Below are positions 19,886-30,910 of a stretch of 64,000 nucleotides of DNA, in pieces. The notes below the pieces were generated by a model. The model did no database searches, was not told where the DNA came from, and saw only the letters and a program-made list of their open reading frames with translations. The position numbers were made by a program, and so were the translations under genes. Every line of letters begins with the position of its first letter. The stretch's first letter is position 1. This stretch comes from Semisulcospira habei (lineage: Eukaryota > Mollusca > Gastropoda > Semisulcospiridae): NCBI GenBank assembly GCA_036245525.1, contig BTPG01000006.1, positions 94,768,072 to 94,832,071 on the forward strand, given 5' to 3'.

Positions 19886-20296
19886 CTAAAAAACCTCTAG
19901 CGGTGAGGGCTTGCCGGACAACCTCCAGGTGTGTAGTAGGAGGCGCTCCGGGCACGGGTGGAAGAGGGCCTGCCGGGGCTGCTTGAGCATCGATGGAGGG
20001 GTGGGGAGCTCCAGGGGCGGGTCCGTCGCTATGGCGAGCAGGTCCGTGGTCCAGCTCTTGGCCCAGCTGAAGAGGGCTACCAGCAGGAGAACCGTGAAGC
20101 ATCCCTGAAGCTTCCGCAGGATCTTCGGCACCAGCAATCTTAGGCATAAGCAATCAATCCGTCCCAAAGAATGGACCGCCCGGACTGGAGAGACAAAAAA
20201 CGGAAGATGGTTGTTCAATCTGGTGGCAAACAGTCGACTAGCGGCGTCTCCCATCGCGAGCAGATCAGGCGAAAGATGTCTGGGCGCAGGGACCAC
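19886..20296 (-). pseudogene. DIRS-1 region after RNase H (DLFATRxN domain), broken
   Basis: The segment contains SRLFATRLNNHLPFFVSPV, AVHSLGRIDCLCL and LLVALFSWAKSWTTDLL, which align to VDLFATRWNHQLPLFVSP and onward in DIRS-2. This conserved module follows RNase H in DIRS elements, where a methyltransferase-like domain has been described. Frames are broken. Confidence 0.6.
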
Positions 20297-20350
20297 TCCG
20301 TGTGGTGAAGCCGTCCACGGCGGAACAGGGCGTCTGCGACCATGTTCAGG

Positions 20351-22260
20351 TCATCCGGGATGTGACGGGTTCAAAGAGTAATGCCCCGGTCCCTGCACCA
20401 GAGCAGGAGATGATAAAGGAGGATGCACAGGGAGGGCGAGCGAGTGCCCCCATGGTTTTGTATATAGGCCACCACTGTCGAGTTGTCCGAAAGTACGAGG
20501 ACCTCCTGGTTGGTCAGCGTCTCTTGCCAGGCAGTGAAGGCCAACCACACCGCCTTCAACTCCAGCCAGTTGATGTGTTTGTCTGCGAAGGCCTGAGGCC
20601 AAAGGTCCGAGTCAAAGTCCGGTAACAGGTGCGTGCCCCAGCCCGACAGGCTCGCGTCGGTGCAGAGGGACCAGCGGGGCGGAGGGGAGTGCAGGGGCAC
20701 GCCTGTCGAGAGCCAAGCTAAGTCTGCCCACCTCTGGAGGTGGGGGCGGGTCAGCAGAGTAACCGGAACCATCAGGACGCCAGTGTAGGGGCGCCAATGT
20801 AGGAGAAGGTGGAGCTGAAGTGGGTGGGCGTAGAGCCTGCCGAAGGGTAACAAGTCTGCTGCCACGCTAAGCAGTCCCAGGAGCTGAAGCCAGACCCTAA
20901 CTCTATCTGACGAGCGAGTTCGGCGATCTTCTGCTGCTGAGCAAACGGCAGATGGACCACGTTGAGGTCGGTCAGGAATTCCATTCCTAAGTGCAAGAAG
21001 CTGCGCGAAGGGATGAGATCCGACTTGCCTGGATTGATTAACCCTTTGAACCCTGAGTAAATAAGAAGTCTATATACCCTTCAACCCTGACTTTATTTGA
21101 GAAATTTCTGTTGAAAATGGGTGTGCACTGTAAAATATTTGTAAATAATACTTTACAACAGATATCCCCATAAAGGGATATATGTACAGATTTGCCATTG
21201 AATGGACTACCGTTTTATGCATTTGACCACACTGTGTCACGTGTGTCGTAATGCCTGGTGACAAAAATAGTGACAGGTGACAATAAACTTGAAAAAAAAG
21301 TATTTCGTGAATGACAGGTCGCTGGTACTTAACATGCATCACTAAATAGGGTGTCTGTTAGTGTGACACATAAGTGTCCATGCATTTCCAGCATGCCGAT
21401 ACAACGTAAGACCCCTACCTTGTCACCGGATATCAATTACACCTGCCACTGATAAGGTATATCCACGGTCTAGACAACATGTAATAAGCAGCATCGAATG
21501 ATGATCAGTGTGTCTGTGTTGTGTCTCGTACACGATCGGATGGAAGTACCAGTGTTGTAAAGACTATACACGTACTACACATGTGACCAATGTGTGTCGC
21601 TGGTGTCCACAGAGTTACCTACAGGTGCACCAAGGTGTGGCATAAAAAAAAACGGAATATGAATTAGAACCTCTGAATTCAGCATTAGAATCAAGCTGTA
21701 AGTCATTGCCGTTGTCAGTGCCTCAAACGGCGATCCCTCCAGCTGACACTGCCAACACATGGTTATGCTGCCACGCGGTTGGTAGGCACACATGTCACAA
21801 TACATCAAAACTATCTGCTATTGAAACCATGTCTCCAAACACAAAATTGTATCACTCCGAATATCTAGACATCCACTCGCCATTCCGACCGTAATTCCCA
21901 CGCTAGCGCCGCAAAGCTGACCGCATACCAAAGACGAACGTGCGTACTACTGTCAGGCCGTACTGAATGTAAACAGGATGCGTCAGTGCAAAGGGCGAGG
22001 TCACCACACGCGCAGCGAGGCTCGCGTGTCACCGGGTGCGCGATATGAAACACCTGACACCGCTGTAGCGGTTTGTCGGGTTCAACGGTATACGAGGCCG
22101 CCAACCGCTACAGCGGTTTGCCGGGTTCAAAGGGTTAAGAACCCGAGGTGGCGCAAGAGAGCGAGCAGGATGTCTCTGTCCTCTTCGAGAGCCGTGGCAA
22201 TCAGGTTGCGCAGCAGCAAGTCGTCCAGGTAGTTGGAGGACGGACTCAGGGATCGTTAAG
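20351..22260 (-). pseudogene. DIRS-1 reverse transcriptase/RNase H remnant
   Basis: Reading downward from 22260: YLDD catalytic region, LINPGKSDL split by the piggyBac-like insert at 21042-22134, HLGMEFLTDLN (20996) and the RNase H part from 20865 (SLCTDASLSGWGTHLLPD, HINWLELKAVW, VLSDNSTVVAYIQNHGG). Removing the insert restores a continuous RT frame across the junction. The upstream fingers of the RT are deleted, so no full enzyme is encoded. Confidence 0.8.
21042..22134. mobile_element. piggyBac-like non-autonomous element, 1.09 kb
   Basis: It is flanked by TTAA duplications (21038-21041 and 22135-22138) with terminal inverted repeats CCCTTTGAACCC and GGGTTCAAAGGG. Taking out the element and one TTAA restores the RT reading frame of DIRS-1 at LINPGK, a molecular proof of precise TTAA insertion. 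A subterminal motif CCGCTGTAGCGG / CCGCTACAGCGG occurs twice at the right end. No transposase is encoded. The TTAA target and C-rich ends are piggyBac features. Confidence 0.85.
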
Positions 22261-24957
22261 AGTGTCCCGCGTAACAGTCCTGGCAGAAGCTCATATTGAC
22301 ACCCGCTGGGCACTGCGAATCGGTGAAAAACCTGTTGTCGCCAAATCTGTCCTGGCGGAGCTTCACCGAGAACGCGCCTGCGAGGTCTCGGAATCCGGCT
22401 GGCTGTTGGAGCGACTTGCGACGCTTAGTAGGCCTCATGGCATCAACCATGGCGGACGCATGCCTCTTCATGGCGGGCTGAATTCTGGTGGAAGGTAGGA
22501 AGAGATAATGCGGGAGGCCTCTACAAGAGCACTGAAGGTCTGAGAGTCGAGTGAAGGGCCGTCATCTCTGTAAGCGGCGGAAAATGACGAAACAGCTGAG
22601 CGAGGGGCGGAGGAGCCGGAGGGAGAGTCCTGAAGGAAGATCGCTGAAGCAGAAGCCAGGGTGTAAGCTGAGAATGTCCTGATCCAAGTCCAAAGATCGC
22701 CTGTCGCGCGGAGTCACCAGGAGGGGCGACCGGCTACGAGAGCGCTGGTCTGCCGAAGGTGGCTGGCCGCGGCGTGAGCGCAGAACAGGCGGAGCCGCCC
22801 GCGAAGCCTGTCCAGAAGTGCATCACTGGGAGCGAGGGACCGCAGTCGAGCGACGGCCGGAGGCAAAGCCTGGTGGGGGGAAGGGGGGCTGTCCGAGTCG
22901 ACTACGACGCGAGGTCACCAAGGGGAATGCGGGTACCGTGAAGCGCGTTCCGTACGAAGGGAGGCGGAAGGGGAACCCTGGTTCCCCGAGCGCACTCGGG
23001 AGACCGCGAGCGGGGGGTTGGAGCTTATCATCAAAACGGCAGATCCGGTCCTGAGAGTTCGAATCTAAGTCACTCCGGGCCCGCCTGGAAAAATCGTGGC
23101 GGGAGGGACACGGCAGTTTAGCCTATGCTCTTTCATTTTCAGCTCTATGCCTGCCGGCGCGCGCCAGCACACTTAGAGATCGGCTTCGCGAGTGCCCTGA
23201 GATAGCGAGGCAGCCTCCTTCCCCTTACTATCAGCGCGCTAAATACCCTCACTGATAAGGAACCAGCTATGCGGTCTCACTTCCGCTGGGGATGCGAATA
23301 GCGCAGCAGCCATCTTTGTTTACAGTACTACTGTGCTTGACCCCGATTAGCTCTTAGCCTCTGCTGCATACATCGGCGAATAAGCTGTAAATTACAGATG
23401 TTGTCTGTAAACCCGAATTTAATTTACCTGCAGTTGTGAGTGAACATACATCGTCTTGTAGAGGAGAAATTGTACTATCTTTGGACACCAAACATGCTGG
23501 GGTAATCTGCGTGGGTGTTTGTCATGCACTGGCTCAAAGTATCACTAGGAGACGGATGAAATGCAGCCTTCCGTTAGTTTATCATACTTTTCATCGCATC
23601 ACGGTTCAAAAACCGAAGTTTTTGGAAAGTACAGACAAAGTCAGTGCTGTCAACAGACGTCTTAACTGGCATATCCCATGCTAAAATCTTCAACAACCAC
23701 ATACCTGAGTCCTGCTAAAGCCGGTTTGGTGGGCCAAGTGAAAACGCCAATCCATTCAGAGCATGCCGACATGAAGTATGCGAATTTCACCGATACAGTC
23801 AATGTTTTAACAATCTCACAATTTTAACACAGTTTAAAAACAAAACACAAAGCAGAGGTTTACTGTTTGCTGTTAAGAGATTCAGTTCAGGTTTAGTATG
23901 ACTTAAAATGAGTGTGTCTACAAGGTCACTGTGATGCTGTGTCTAAACTTGATAGGCTGATCAGTTTCATTTTTTGGACGAGTGACAGTCTGTGAATACC
24001 TGATGAAAATGTGGAGAAACCAAAGCCAAATGCTCTGTCAGAAGGATTCTAAGTTTCGCATTTAGAATGCTTCCCTTCCTGGTCGTTGAGCACATCAACG
24101 TTGTAACACGAAAATATCACTGGCATATTTAGTGCACAAAAACACGGGTCTGTTTTTGTCTTTGACTGCTCGCTTCTAAGACCTTCTACCACAAAGTCTA
24201 CACAAAGAATTCACAGCTTCCAAATGTCTTGGAAAGGAATGTTCATTCTCTATGGCTTTAACAAGCTAAACTTTACATATGCATCAGATAAGGGCACACA
24301 TTGGAGCGATACATCCGGCACAGAAAACAAGTTTTTTTACACACAAGCACTGCTGTCTACAGCGCGTGGAAGGAAAGTTCCTCAAACTACACACGCTGTA
24401 ATCAAGTCATAAGCACAGAATTCGAAGAGGTTGTTCAAACCAAACTTATATGAGCTTGAAGAGGACAATTTCAAGCACAGTGTTACATAATCATATTTAC
24501 GATTGCAACTTTTTAGCCACGAAAGTTATAAACAGGCTAAACTTATCACATGCCTGACAGACTTCAATAGGGAACAAAGAGTGCAACGCTTCCCGCCAGC
24601 AGCTAGGCTAGAGCCTGCTATGACCCGCGCGCACTTATCAGTGGGTCACGGCTGGCACAGAGCCCAACTAAACAGAGCAATTCGGAGAAGGGTGAACTGC
24701 CGTGGGGACGTTAAGGTGGCTTGCCAAGCCTGCTCAGAAACATCGAAGCGGGGAGGGAGCAAAACATGGGCTCGCTGGCCCGTCTCAGAACTCTCAGATC
24801 GTGGTGAGAGCGTACTTAAGTCTCGCTGGGCCCGCCTGAAAATTACGGGGCGGGGAGGGGAACGTCATGTGGCTCACCGGGCCCGCTCGGACGATTTGGA
24901 GCGGGGGGCGGCCCATTTATTGGTCTCGGGTCACACTCAGTCTAAATGGAGCGTGAG
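22250..24957 (-). pseudogene. DIRS-1 ORF1 remnant and unassigned insert
   Basis: At 22471-22256 a minus frame contains KRRKSLQQPAGFRDL and CYAGHS, matching KRFKSLPQPPGFRDI and WYAGHS of the intact DIRS-2 ORF1. Upstream GC-rich segments (22500-23100 and 24580-24950) carry repeated GGGCCCGCCTGGAAAA / GGGCCCGCCTGAAAAT phrases, fitting the repeat-rich middle of ORF1. The AT-rich stretch 23110-24560 has no coding signal and is probably another insertion whose ends I could not define. Confidence 0.5.
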
Positions 24958-25700
24958 GGAGAGCCTCTTTTTTTTTACTAACTCTCTGCTTACACTGAAG
25001 GAACAACTCAAATTTAACAAATGCGTCCTCATGCACAAATATTTCATTATCAAGCCCCGGAATATCTGCGCATGATATTTAACTTCAGCCCTCAGCATCA
25101 ACTACATACGAGAAATGACTTGCTTCACTTATCCCGCCCACGGATAGATCTCTACAAGTCAAGCCTTCTATTTTCAGGTAGTTCTGTCTGGAACTCATTG
25201 CCATTAAACATTAAATCATTTTTAGATAAAACCCATTTTAAACGTGCATTGCACACTCACTTCCAATCAGCGTGACTTCACAGTTTGCTATTTAAGAATA
25301 ATACTGCTGATAACATGTAAACGTCAAATATTTTCCATACATTTGCTAACTGATCTATTGTCTTATTGGTGTCACTATACGCTATTGATGCTGCTGATTC
25401 TATGACACTGTCTTAGATGAGTATAGTATTAATGCTATGCACGCGTTTCTTTCTCTTGCTTTTTGCATCAGAGGCGTTACAAATTCTCCATTGTCATTTT
25501 TTTCCCTCCTTTCGATGATTCCTCTATTGTGTTTTTTTCCCGTAGTTTTGTTTCCTCATCTTATTATTATTATCAGTATTATTATTTGCATGCTATGTTT
25601 CTTTTCCTGTTGTGTTCTCTTTTGTTTACAGGACAGCTTGTAAGCACAGGCATTGAGTTGCTTTATCCTGAATAAAAAAAGATTCATCATCATCATCATC
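24958..25700 (+). mobile_element. LINE 3' fragment with RT C-terminus
   Basis: A plus-strand frame at 25021-25275 ends LFSGSSVWNSLPLNIKS and KRALHTHF, the usual C-terminus of CR1/L2/jockey-type reverse transcriptases. It is followed by a 3' UTR ending GAATAAAAAAAGATTCATCATC with a (TCA)n tail. It is heavily 5'-truncated and lies inside DIRS-1 ORF1. Confidence 0.75.
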
Positions 25701-26244
25701 TCTCTTTTCTTGTGCTTGCGCTCGTCACGCCATGACCGTTCAGAAGAAATGGAGCGGGAGGGCGTTGACATACGCTCTGCTTGCAGGGCCCGTTCAGGCA
25801 AATCGTAGTGGGGGGGAGGGGGGGGGGGGGTAGCAAAATCATAAAGCTCAGGCCACGCTTGGAAGAAACGGAGCGTGGGGAGGGCGACTCCAACACTCGC
25901 CTGTCCCGCTTGGAAGCCTCGGAGCGGGGAGGGAGTTTTTCCGTGGTTACAGTACAAGAAGGAGACTTACCTGCAGGCCGGACGACAGAGCGAAGAGGGG
26001 TCCGCCGAGCCGATGGAGCGACGCCATTCTGCACGGAAGTTCGGGGAGACTGCTGGGGCCGGGAAGGACGGTCGCGTCTGTAGAAGTCCCACAGCTGGGA
26101 CCAGCGGTCCTCTCTCCAATCGGCGCACACGTTACAGGTCCTGTCGGAAGAGCAGCCCGAACACGAAAGGCAGGAGTCGTGAGCGTCCGAAGGCCTTTGG
26201 AAATCCCCAGAACGAAGGCATGTTTTCATAAGTGAAGTTGCCAT
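25696..26244 (-). pseudogene. DIRS-1 ORF1 N-terminus with Cys-rich zinc-binding region
   Basis: CLRSGDFQRPSDAHDSCLSC then GCSSDRTCNVCADW parallels CTMCRDFQWPSDEHEFCLPC and GCDSTHTCDVCASW of DIRS-2. Both share the C-x-x-C spacing. The rest of the frame is a Pro/Ser/Arg-rich low-complexity region. The frame is cut off by the LINE insertion at 25700. Confidence 0.75.
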
Positions 26245-26780
26245 AATGTCTGCCGCACACAGTCCGCCGGGATGCGCTCACCGAACACTCCCTCCACAAG
26301 GTCAGACAGTCACGAAGGAGAGCACAAGTCATAAGCCGAGCCACGAGGCCGCAGCCAACGTAAGGGTACACAGAAAGTCAAGCACCGGGCAGAAGAGCCG
26401 GAAGGTGCCAAGCCAACAAGCAGGAGTCCACTGAAGGTGTAGAACCACACCAACGAAGCACTCTCAACACTAAACAGTACCCGAGGCAAAGCCAAAGAAA
26501 GTTAATAGAAAATCCAAGAATGAGGACGAAGAAACCGGTCGTAACACGGAGCAAGGCTAACACCCGACCGTCCACGGTCGAGCTAAGTGTGAAACTGGCG
26601 GGCTTTCGCTCTACACTTGACCGGATAGGGTGGTAAGGGGAGGACACCCGGGGCTCCTATGCATGGATCCCCGGTGTCTCCTCCCCAGTTGTGAAGGGGA
26701 CAACTTTGGGCTGAAATCGTTAGGCTATAGCGTGTATTCCATATAGTAATGCCATCGGTAATGTATTTTGAAAAACAAAT

Positions 26781-27490
26781 ACAATTCTATCAAAACCTAG
26801 CATTTTTTACACACTTGCCTACCTTTTGTGACCCTTGACCTTTCCGAAGGGTCATCCAAATTAGTATGCATTGAAAGGCCTTATCAGGTATCTCTATACC
26901 AAGTTGAGTTTGAAGTTGAAAATAGTATTTGAGAAAAATCAGTTTTGTCAAAATATGGCTATTTTGGACATATTACTGTACCCCCCATGACCCCTGCATT
27001 TTGAGAGGGGACGAATAAATTAGCATGCATAGAAAGCTCTTATTAGCTACCTTTGTGCAAATCTGCCTGAAAAGTTGACAAAAACCTTGATAAAAACTAC
27101 AATTCTATCATTGATCACACATTTGCCGACCTGTTGTGAACACTGAAATTTCTAAGGGGTCATCCAAATTAGTATGCATATAATGGTCTTAACAAAAGGC
27201 ATTTTTGTATGAAAAACAATGTGTGTCAAAATATGGCTATTTTTTTTTTTTTACCCCTTTCTGGACCTCCTGTGATCTTGATCTTTGAGAGAGGTCACTG
27301 AAATTGAAATGTTTAGAAAGGTCTTGCTGCAAAGTCAAAAACAAAAACCTTGATAAAAACTACAATAGGTCAAGTTTGAGGCTTGAGTTAAATAGTCTCC
27401 GAGCAAATGCCAACATTACAGTTTATCACAGACGCTGGACACACGTCCCATTATATAGTCTCACTTTTGCTATCACACGTGAGCCAAAAA
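26781..27490. repeat. Composite repeat, continuation after DIRS-1
   Basis: Several family units (TTTTGTGACCCTTGACCTTT, AAATTAGTATGCATTGAAAG, TATTTGAGAAAAATC) occur in tandem. They end with TATAGTCTCACTTTTGC and a CACGTGAGCCAAAAAA terminus near 27490. No coding signal. Confidence 0.6.
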
Positions 27491-27696
27491 ACATAAAGAA
27501 ATAGGCTTCGGAGAGACTACTTTGGAAGTGTTTTCTCATAATCATTGTATTTCCAAAGTGCATTTCTTCTTTTTGTGGCTATTTTATTGCAATGTACAGC
27601 TTGGGGCTCACTCCTTTTCTCTGGACGAAGATATGCTGGAAAATAAGTTTTTTTCTTATTGGGGACATCACATACTCACCGACTAATGCCACTAAC

Positions 27697-27813
27697 CTGT
27701 ACAAGCTGTGAGATCTCTTCAAACACTTCAGCCTGCGAACAGTCAGGCTGGAAGACGCGGTCAAACGCAAACTCATACTTGTTGTTGCCACGCCGATTAT
27801 TCATCAGTGTACT
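27697..27813 (-). CDS. KIFC1: Kinesin-14 exon: motor, before the P-loop
   Basis: This 39-codon exon contains YEFAFDRVF and EVFEEISQLVQ, the conserved strand and helix that lead to the P-loop. It is bounded by a TTTTCAG acceptor and a GTTAGT donor, in phase 0. It is followed by an intron of about 11.8 kb containing a whole DIRS element, which separates it from the P-loop exon. The residue order matches KIFC1 motors. Confidence 0.93.
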
Positions 27814-27959
27814 CTGAAAATACAAAACTCACTGTGTAAGGAGGATCTGACATGTACTGCAAAGAACTGCTGGTATGCTTTATGATTTTTATAAATCAGG
27901 ATTAAGTCAGCAGATGTTACGGCTGATTTACACTAAACACTTTCACCCTATAAGAAACC

Positions 27960-28171
27960 TTAAACCTTTTAGCCCCAAGGTCCCATTTTCAAATTTTGGA
28001 GGTGTTGCCTAAAGACTATGTACCAGTTGCAGTAGATGGATTGACCATGATAATTCAAGGTAGTGCTAGATTACCTTGGCACCTTCAGGCACCAAGCTAA
28101 TCTGGCACTACCCTCAAATTATCATGGTCAATTAATCTCCTGCTGTAGAGACTCAAGGCTAAATGGGTTAA
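27960..28171. repeat. Palindromic TTAA-flanked MITE, copy 17
   Basis: TTAA lies at both ends, with ACCTTTTAGCCCCAAGG and GGCTAAATGGG. Both arms are present around GGCACCTTCAGGCACC. The copy fills part of the 548-nt intron between two motor exons. Confidence 0.75.
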
Positions 28172-28204
28172 AAACTTTACTTTTATCCATTTAGTCTTTA
28201 TACA

Positions 28205-28310
28205 CAGAAAGATGTGGATCGACCATGATAGTTCAATGGTGGTGCCAGAATAGATTGGCACTTTGCTACTCTGGCACCACCAATGAGCTATTGTGGTCAA
28301 TGAATTTGGA
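28205..28310. repeat. Palindromic MITE of second subtype, copy 18
   Basis: ATAGTTCAATGGTGGTGCC faces GGCACCACCAATGAGCTAT around a short loop. Termini are not TTAA. With copy 17 it occupies most of the intron. Confidence 0.6.
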
Positions 28311-28361
28311 GGGATTGGACATTAAAAATTGAAATCAGAACGTGTTAAAACATAAACATAC

Positions 28362-28508
28362 CTCATTCATGGACATTTCACTCAAGCGATCCAGCTCCAG
28401 AGTGCGCTGGTCATTGTCAGGAAAATTCATGTGGTGGATGACGCCGTCAGAATGGGTCAGCTCTTCACCAATCAGTGGCCGTACACGACAAAACACTCGA
28501 ATGTTACC
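28362..28508 (-). CDS. KIFC1: Kinesin-14 exon: start of motor domain
   Basis: This 49-codon exon begins GNIRVFCRVRP, the first beta strand of the kinesin motor and a kinesin-14 signature. It continues through a variable loop, including DGVIHHMNFPD, to EMSMNE. It is bounded by a CAG acceptor and a GTATGT donor, both in phase 0. The RVRP residues help form the nucleotide pocket. The intron 5' to it contains a truncated LINE and a palindromic MITE. Confidence 0.93.
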
Positions 28509-28547
28509 CTGGAACAAAATTCAGAAACCATTAAATACACTACGTTG

Positions 28548-28675
28548 TATAGGAGTTACAATTTTATTATTTTACAAATTTTCGCCCCCCTCAGTGAGGG
28601 CTTCATCACTGAGATTCCACTGATAAGCCCTCATTGAGAGGGCGAAAATTTGTGAAAATAAAAATATAACTCCTA
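28548..28675. repeat. Foldback element (TATAGGAGTTA arms)
   Basis: An imperfect inverted repeat of about 128 bp: TATAGGAGTTACAATTTTAT on the left and AAAATATAACTCCTATA on the right, with inner arms AATTTTCGCCCCCCTCAG / GAGAGGGCGAAAATT. It is unrelated to the TTAA palindrome family and lies next to a LINE tail. Confidence 0.65.
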
Positions 28676-30340
28676 TAATAATAATAATAATAATAATGAA
28701 TGGTTCTTGTATAGCGCAAAATCTTTTTGTGGCAAAAACTCATTGCGCTAACACAGGCAGTCAAACATGACATAGACGATATGAAACATTACAAATAAAT
28801 ACAACAGGACCACGGATCTACGACTGAGAAAAAGCAAGCTGGAAGAAGTGAGTTTTCAACTGAGCCTTAAACTGAGGGAGAGTAGAGAGATTTCGCAGAC
28901 TGACAGGCAGCGAGTTCCAAACTGAAGGTGCAATGAAGCTGAATGAGTGTTCACCAACAGTTTTCAAGTTACGCTTCGGAGTCTTCAAACGTTTCTCACT
29001 GGAGGACCGCAGAGAACGTGAAGGCTGGTATGTGCAGAGTGAAGCAGAAAGGTAAGCTGGGAGAGTCCCATCAAAGTGATGGTATGCCAGAGTTGCCATC
29101 TTGTACTGGCATCGAAACTTCACCGGCAGCCAGTGGAGTTCTTTAAGCATGGCATGGTCGCATTTACGCTTCTTCAGAACAAGCCGTGCAGCGCTGTTCT
29201 GAACCCTTTGCAACCGACATACCTGTTCCATGGGCAGACCTGAATAAAGGGAATTACAATAGTCGAGGCGGGAAGTTACCAGCGCAGTGACTAGTCTAGC
29301 CGAAGCGCGTTCAGAAAGGTAAGGCCGGATAGATGCAATGCGTCTCAGCTCCAGGAATGAGGCTCGACAAACACTGCTGATTTGATCATGCATGGCCAGT
29401 GTCTGGTCTATCTTGACACCAAGATATCTAACTGATGTTTTGAAGGGAATGGTGCTGCCAGCAATGTTGACTCTAAACATTGTTTACAAGTCGGAGCCGG
29501 GAGGGAGCACCAACAGGAATTACTTCAGTTCTGTCAGCATTCAACATCAGCTTGTTACTATTCATCCACGTTAAAACGTCGTCTATGCATGTTTCAATGC
29601 CTGACAGAACTGAAGAAAACTCATCAGGAGGTGCGCCTTTTGACAGCTCCGTGTCATCAGCGTATTTGTGGAAGTCACACTCATGAGCAGAAATAACGTC
29701 TGACAGAGGCTGGGAGTATAATGTAAATAAGACAGGTGCTCCCAGGATGGAACCCTGAGGAACTCTGTACACAAGGGGGCTTGGAGCTGATACAATACTA
29801 TCAAGAATACTATCACTGACACCGATCACTGACATATGATTTAAACCAGTCAAGAACAGTGCCTTTCACACTCCATGTCACCTCAAGCCTTTTTAGTAGA
29901 ATGGAATGATCAAGTGTGTCGAATGCTGCACTGAGGTCCAGGAGGGCCATAAGAGAGACGAATCTCTTATCTGCTTTTACCAACAGGCCATCAAGGACAC
30001 TCAGTACAGCAGTCTCTGTGCTATGATTCTTCCTGTAGGCAGACTGGTACACTTCTAGTAGACCATTACAAGACAAGTGTTTGTGAAGCTGTCCCAGGAC
30101 GACTTTCTCAAGAATCTTTGAAATGAAGGGGAGATTGGAAACTGGTCTATAATTCTTCAGGCTATTTGTATCGAGACCTGGCTTTTTCAAGATAGGCGTA
30201 ACTACAGCTTGTTTAAACTGTCCAGGGACTGAACCTGTGGAAAGAGATGTGTTGACAATGGCAGTTATCACCGGGACAAGTTCAGAAAGGCACTGTCTTG
30301 TGAGGGAGGTTGGAATCGGGTCCAACATGCAACTTTTGGA
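28676..30340 (-). mobile_element. 5'-truncated CR1/L2-like LINE
   Basis: Minus-strand RT sequence ends in a 3' (ATT)n tail at 28676-28697. The element lacks its endonuclease and first ORF and starts inside the RT around 30340. Target duplications were not found. It lies in the intron upstream of the first motor exon. Confidence 0.8.
28818..30328 (-). pseudogene. CR1/L2-like reverse transcriptase, frameshifted
   Basis: Three overlapping frame segments in order: 30328-29813 ([34 protein letters not shown]), 29853-29473 (VPQGSILG, KYADDTEL with the catalytic DD) and 29480-28818 (VRYLGVKID, RLDYCNSLYSGLP, APSVWNSLPVSLR). The order and motifs match the RT and thumb region of CR1/L2-type LINEs. 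Frame shifts near 29840 and 29475 disable it. Confidence 0.85.
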
Positions 30341-30814
30341 AGGTGATATACTACTTGGGTTAAAGGAGCTGCATAATGCACTTTGTTATTAGTAGTGTGT
30401 CTATAATATGAATAAAATAAAACCTGTCCAAGAATGCTGGCACCACACATTCCAAATATGGATCCAAGCGATAGTGAAAGACTGAATATGAAGAAAAAAA
30501 TCCATATAAACCAAGTAAAAACTGACTGAATTGACTGAGAGCGCCAGTACAAGCTGAACCCAACATGTACAATAAGGTACAACATGTGCATTCACTCGTA
30601 CATACAGAAAACAAGCACATGATTTCATAAATAGTATCATTCTGCGTCAAGTCTACATGCAACATCAAAACCTGTTTTGAACGCCACCCACCCACCCCCC
30701 CCCCCCCCCCACTTATGTTGCTAAAGGCCATCATGTATAGAGTTGTAACCTCTTAATAATGCGACACTTTTCACCATGACTTCTCTTCAGAGTGCATCTA
30801 GTTATAAGATCACT
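30341..30814. other. Intron stretch with poly(C) tract
   Basis: No coding signal. A C-rich run (CACCCACCCACC then about 16 C) lies around 30684-30710. The rest is unremarkable AT-rich DNA. Confidence 0.4.
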
Positions 30815-30910
30815 TGTTTAATAGTTCAAGGGTGGTGCCAGAATAGCTTGGCGCCGCTAGGAGCCAAGCTATTCTGGCACCACCCTTGAACTATTGTAAG
30901 ATCACTTGTT
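30815..30910. repeat. Palindromic MITE of second subtype, copy 19
   Basis: AATAGTTCAAGGGTGGTGCC faces GGCACCACCCTTGAACTATT around GGCGCCGCTAGGAGCC. AAGATCACTTGTTT occurs on both sides in direct orientation (30806 and 30898), a candidate 13-14-bp target duplication for this subtype. Confidence 0.65.

Larger units (their letters stand above)
18442..26780 (-). mobile_element. DIRS-type retrotransposon, decayed (DIRS-1)
   Basis: The ends are inverted: the left carries the core TTATCGATGGCATTAC (18479-18494, repeated inverted at 18698 and direct at 18770) and the right carries GTAATGCCATCGGTAA (26746-26761). Minus-strand remnants of ORF1, RT/RNase H and tyrosine recombinase fill the interior. There is no obvious target-site duplication, as expected for recombinase-mediated insertion. 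It is interrupted by a piggyBac-like element at 21042-22134 and a LINE tail at about 24958-25700. It also has an internal deletion joining ORF1 to the RT catalytic region near 22250. Confidence 0.85.

Noticed and set aside
25021..25275. Small host gene of 84 codons
   Set aside because: It is the C-terminus of a LINE reverse transcriptase followed by a tandem 3' tail.
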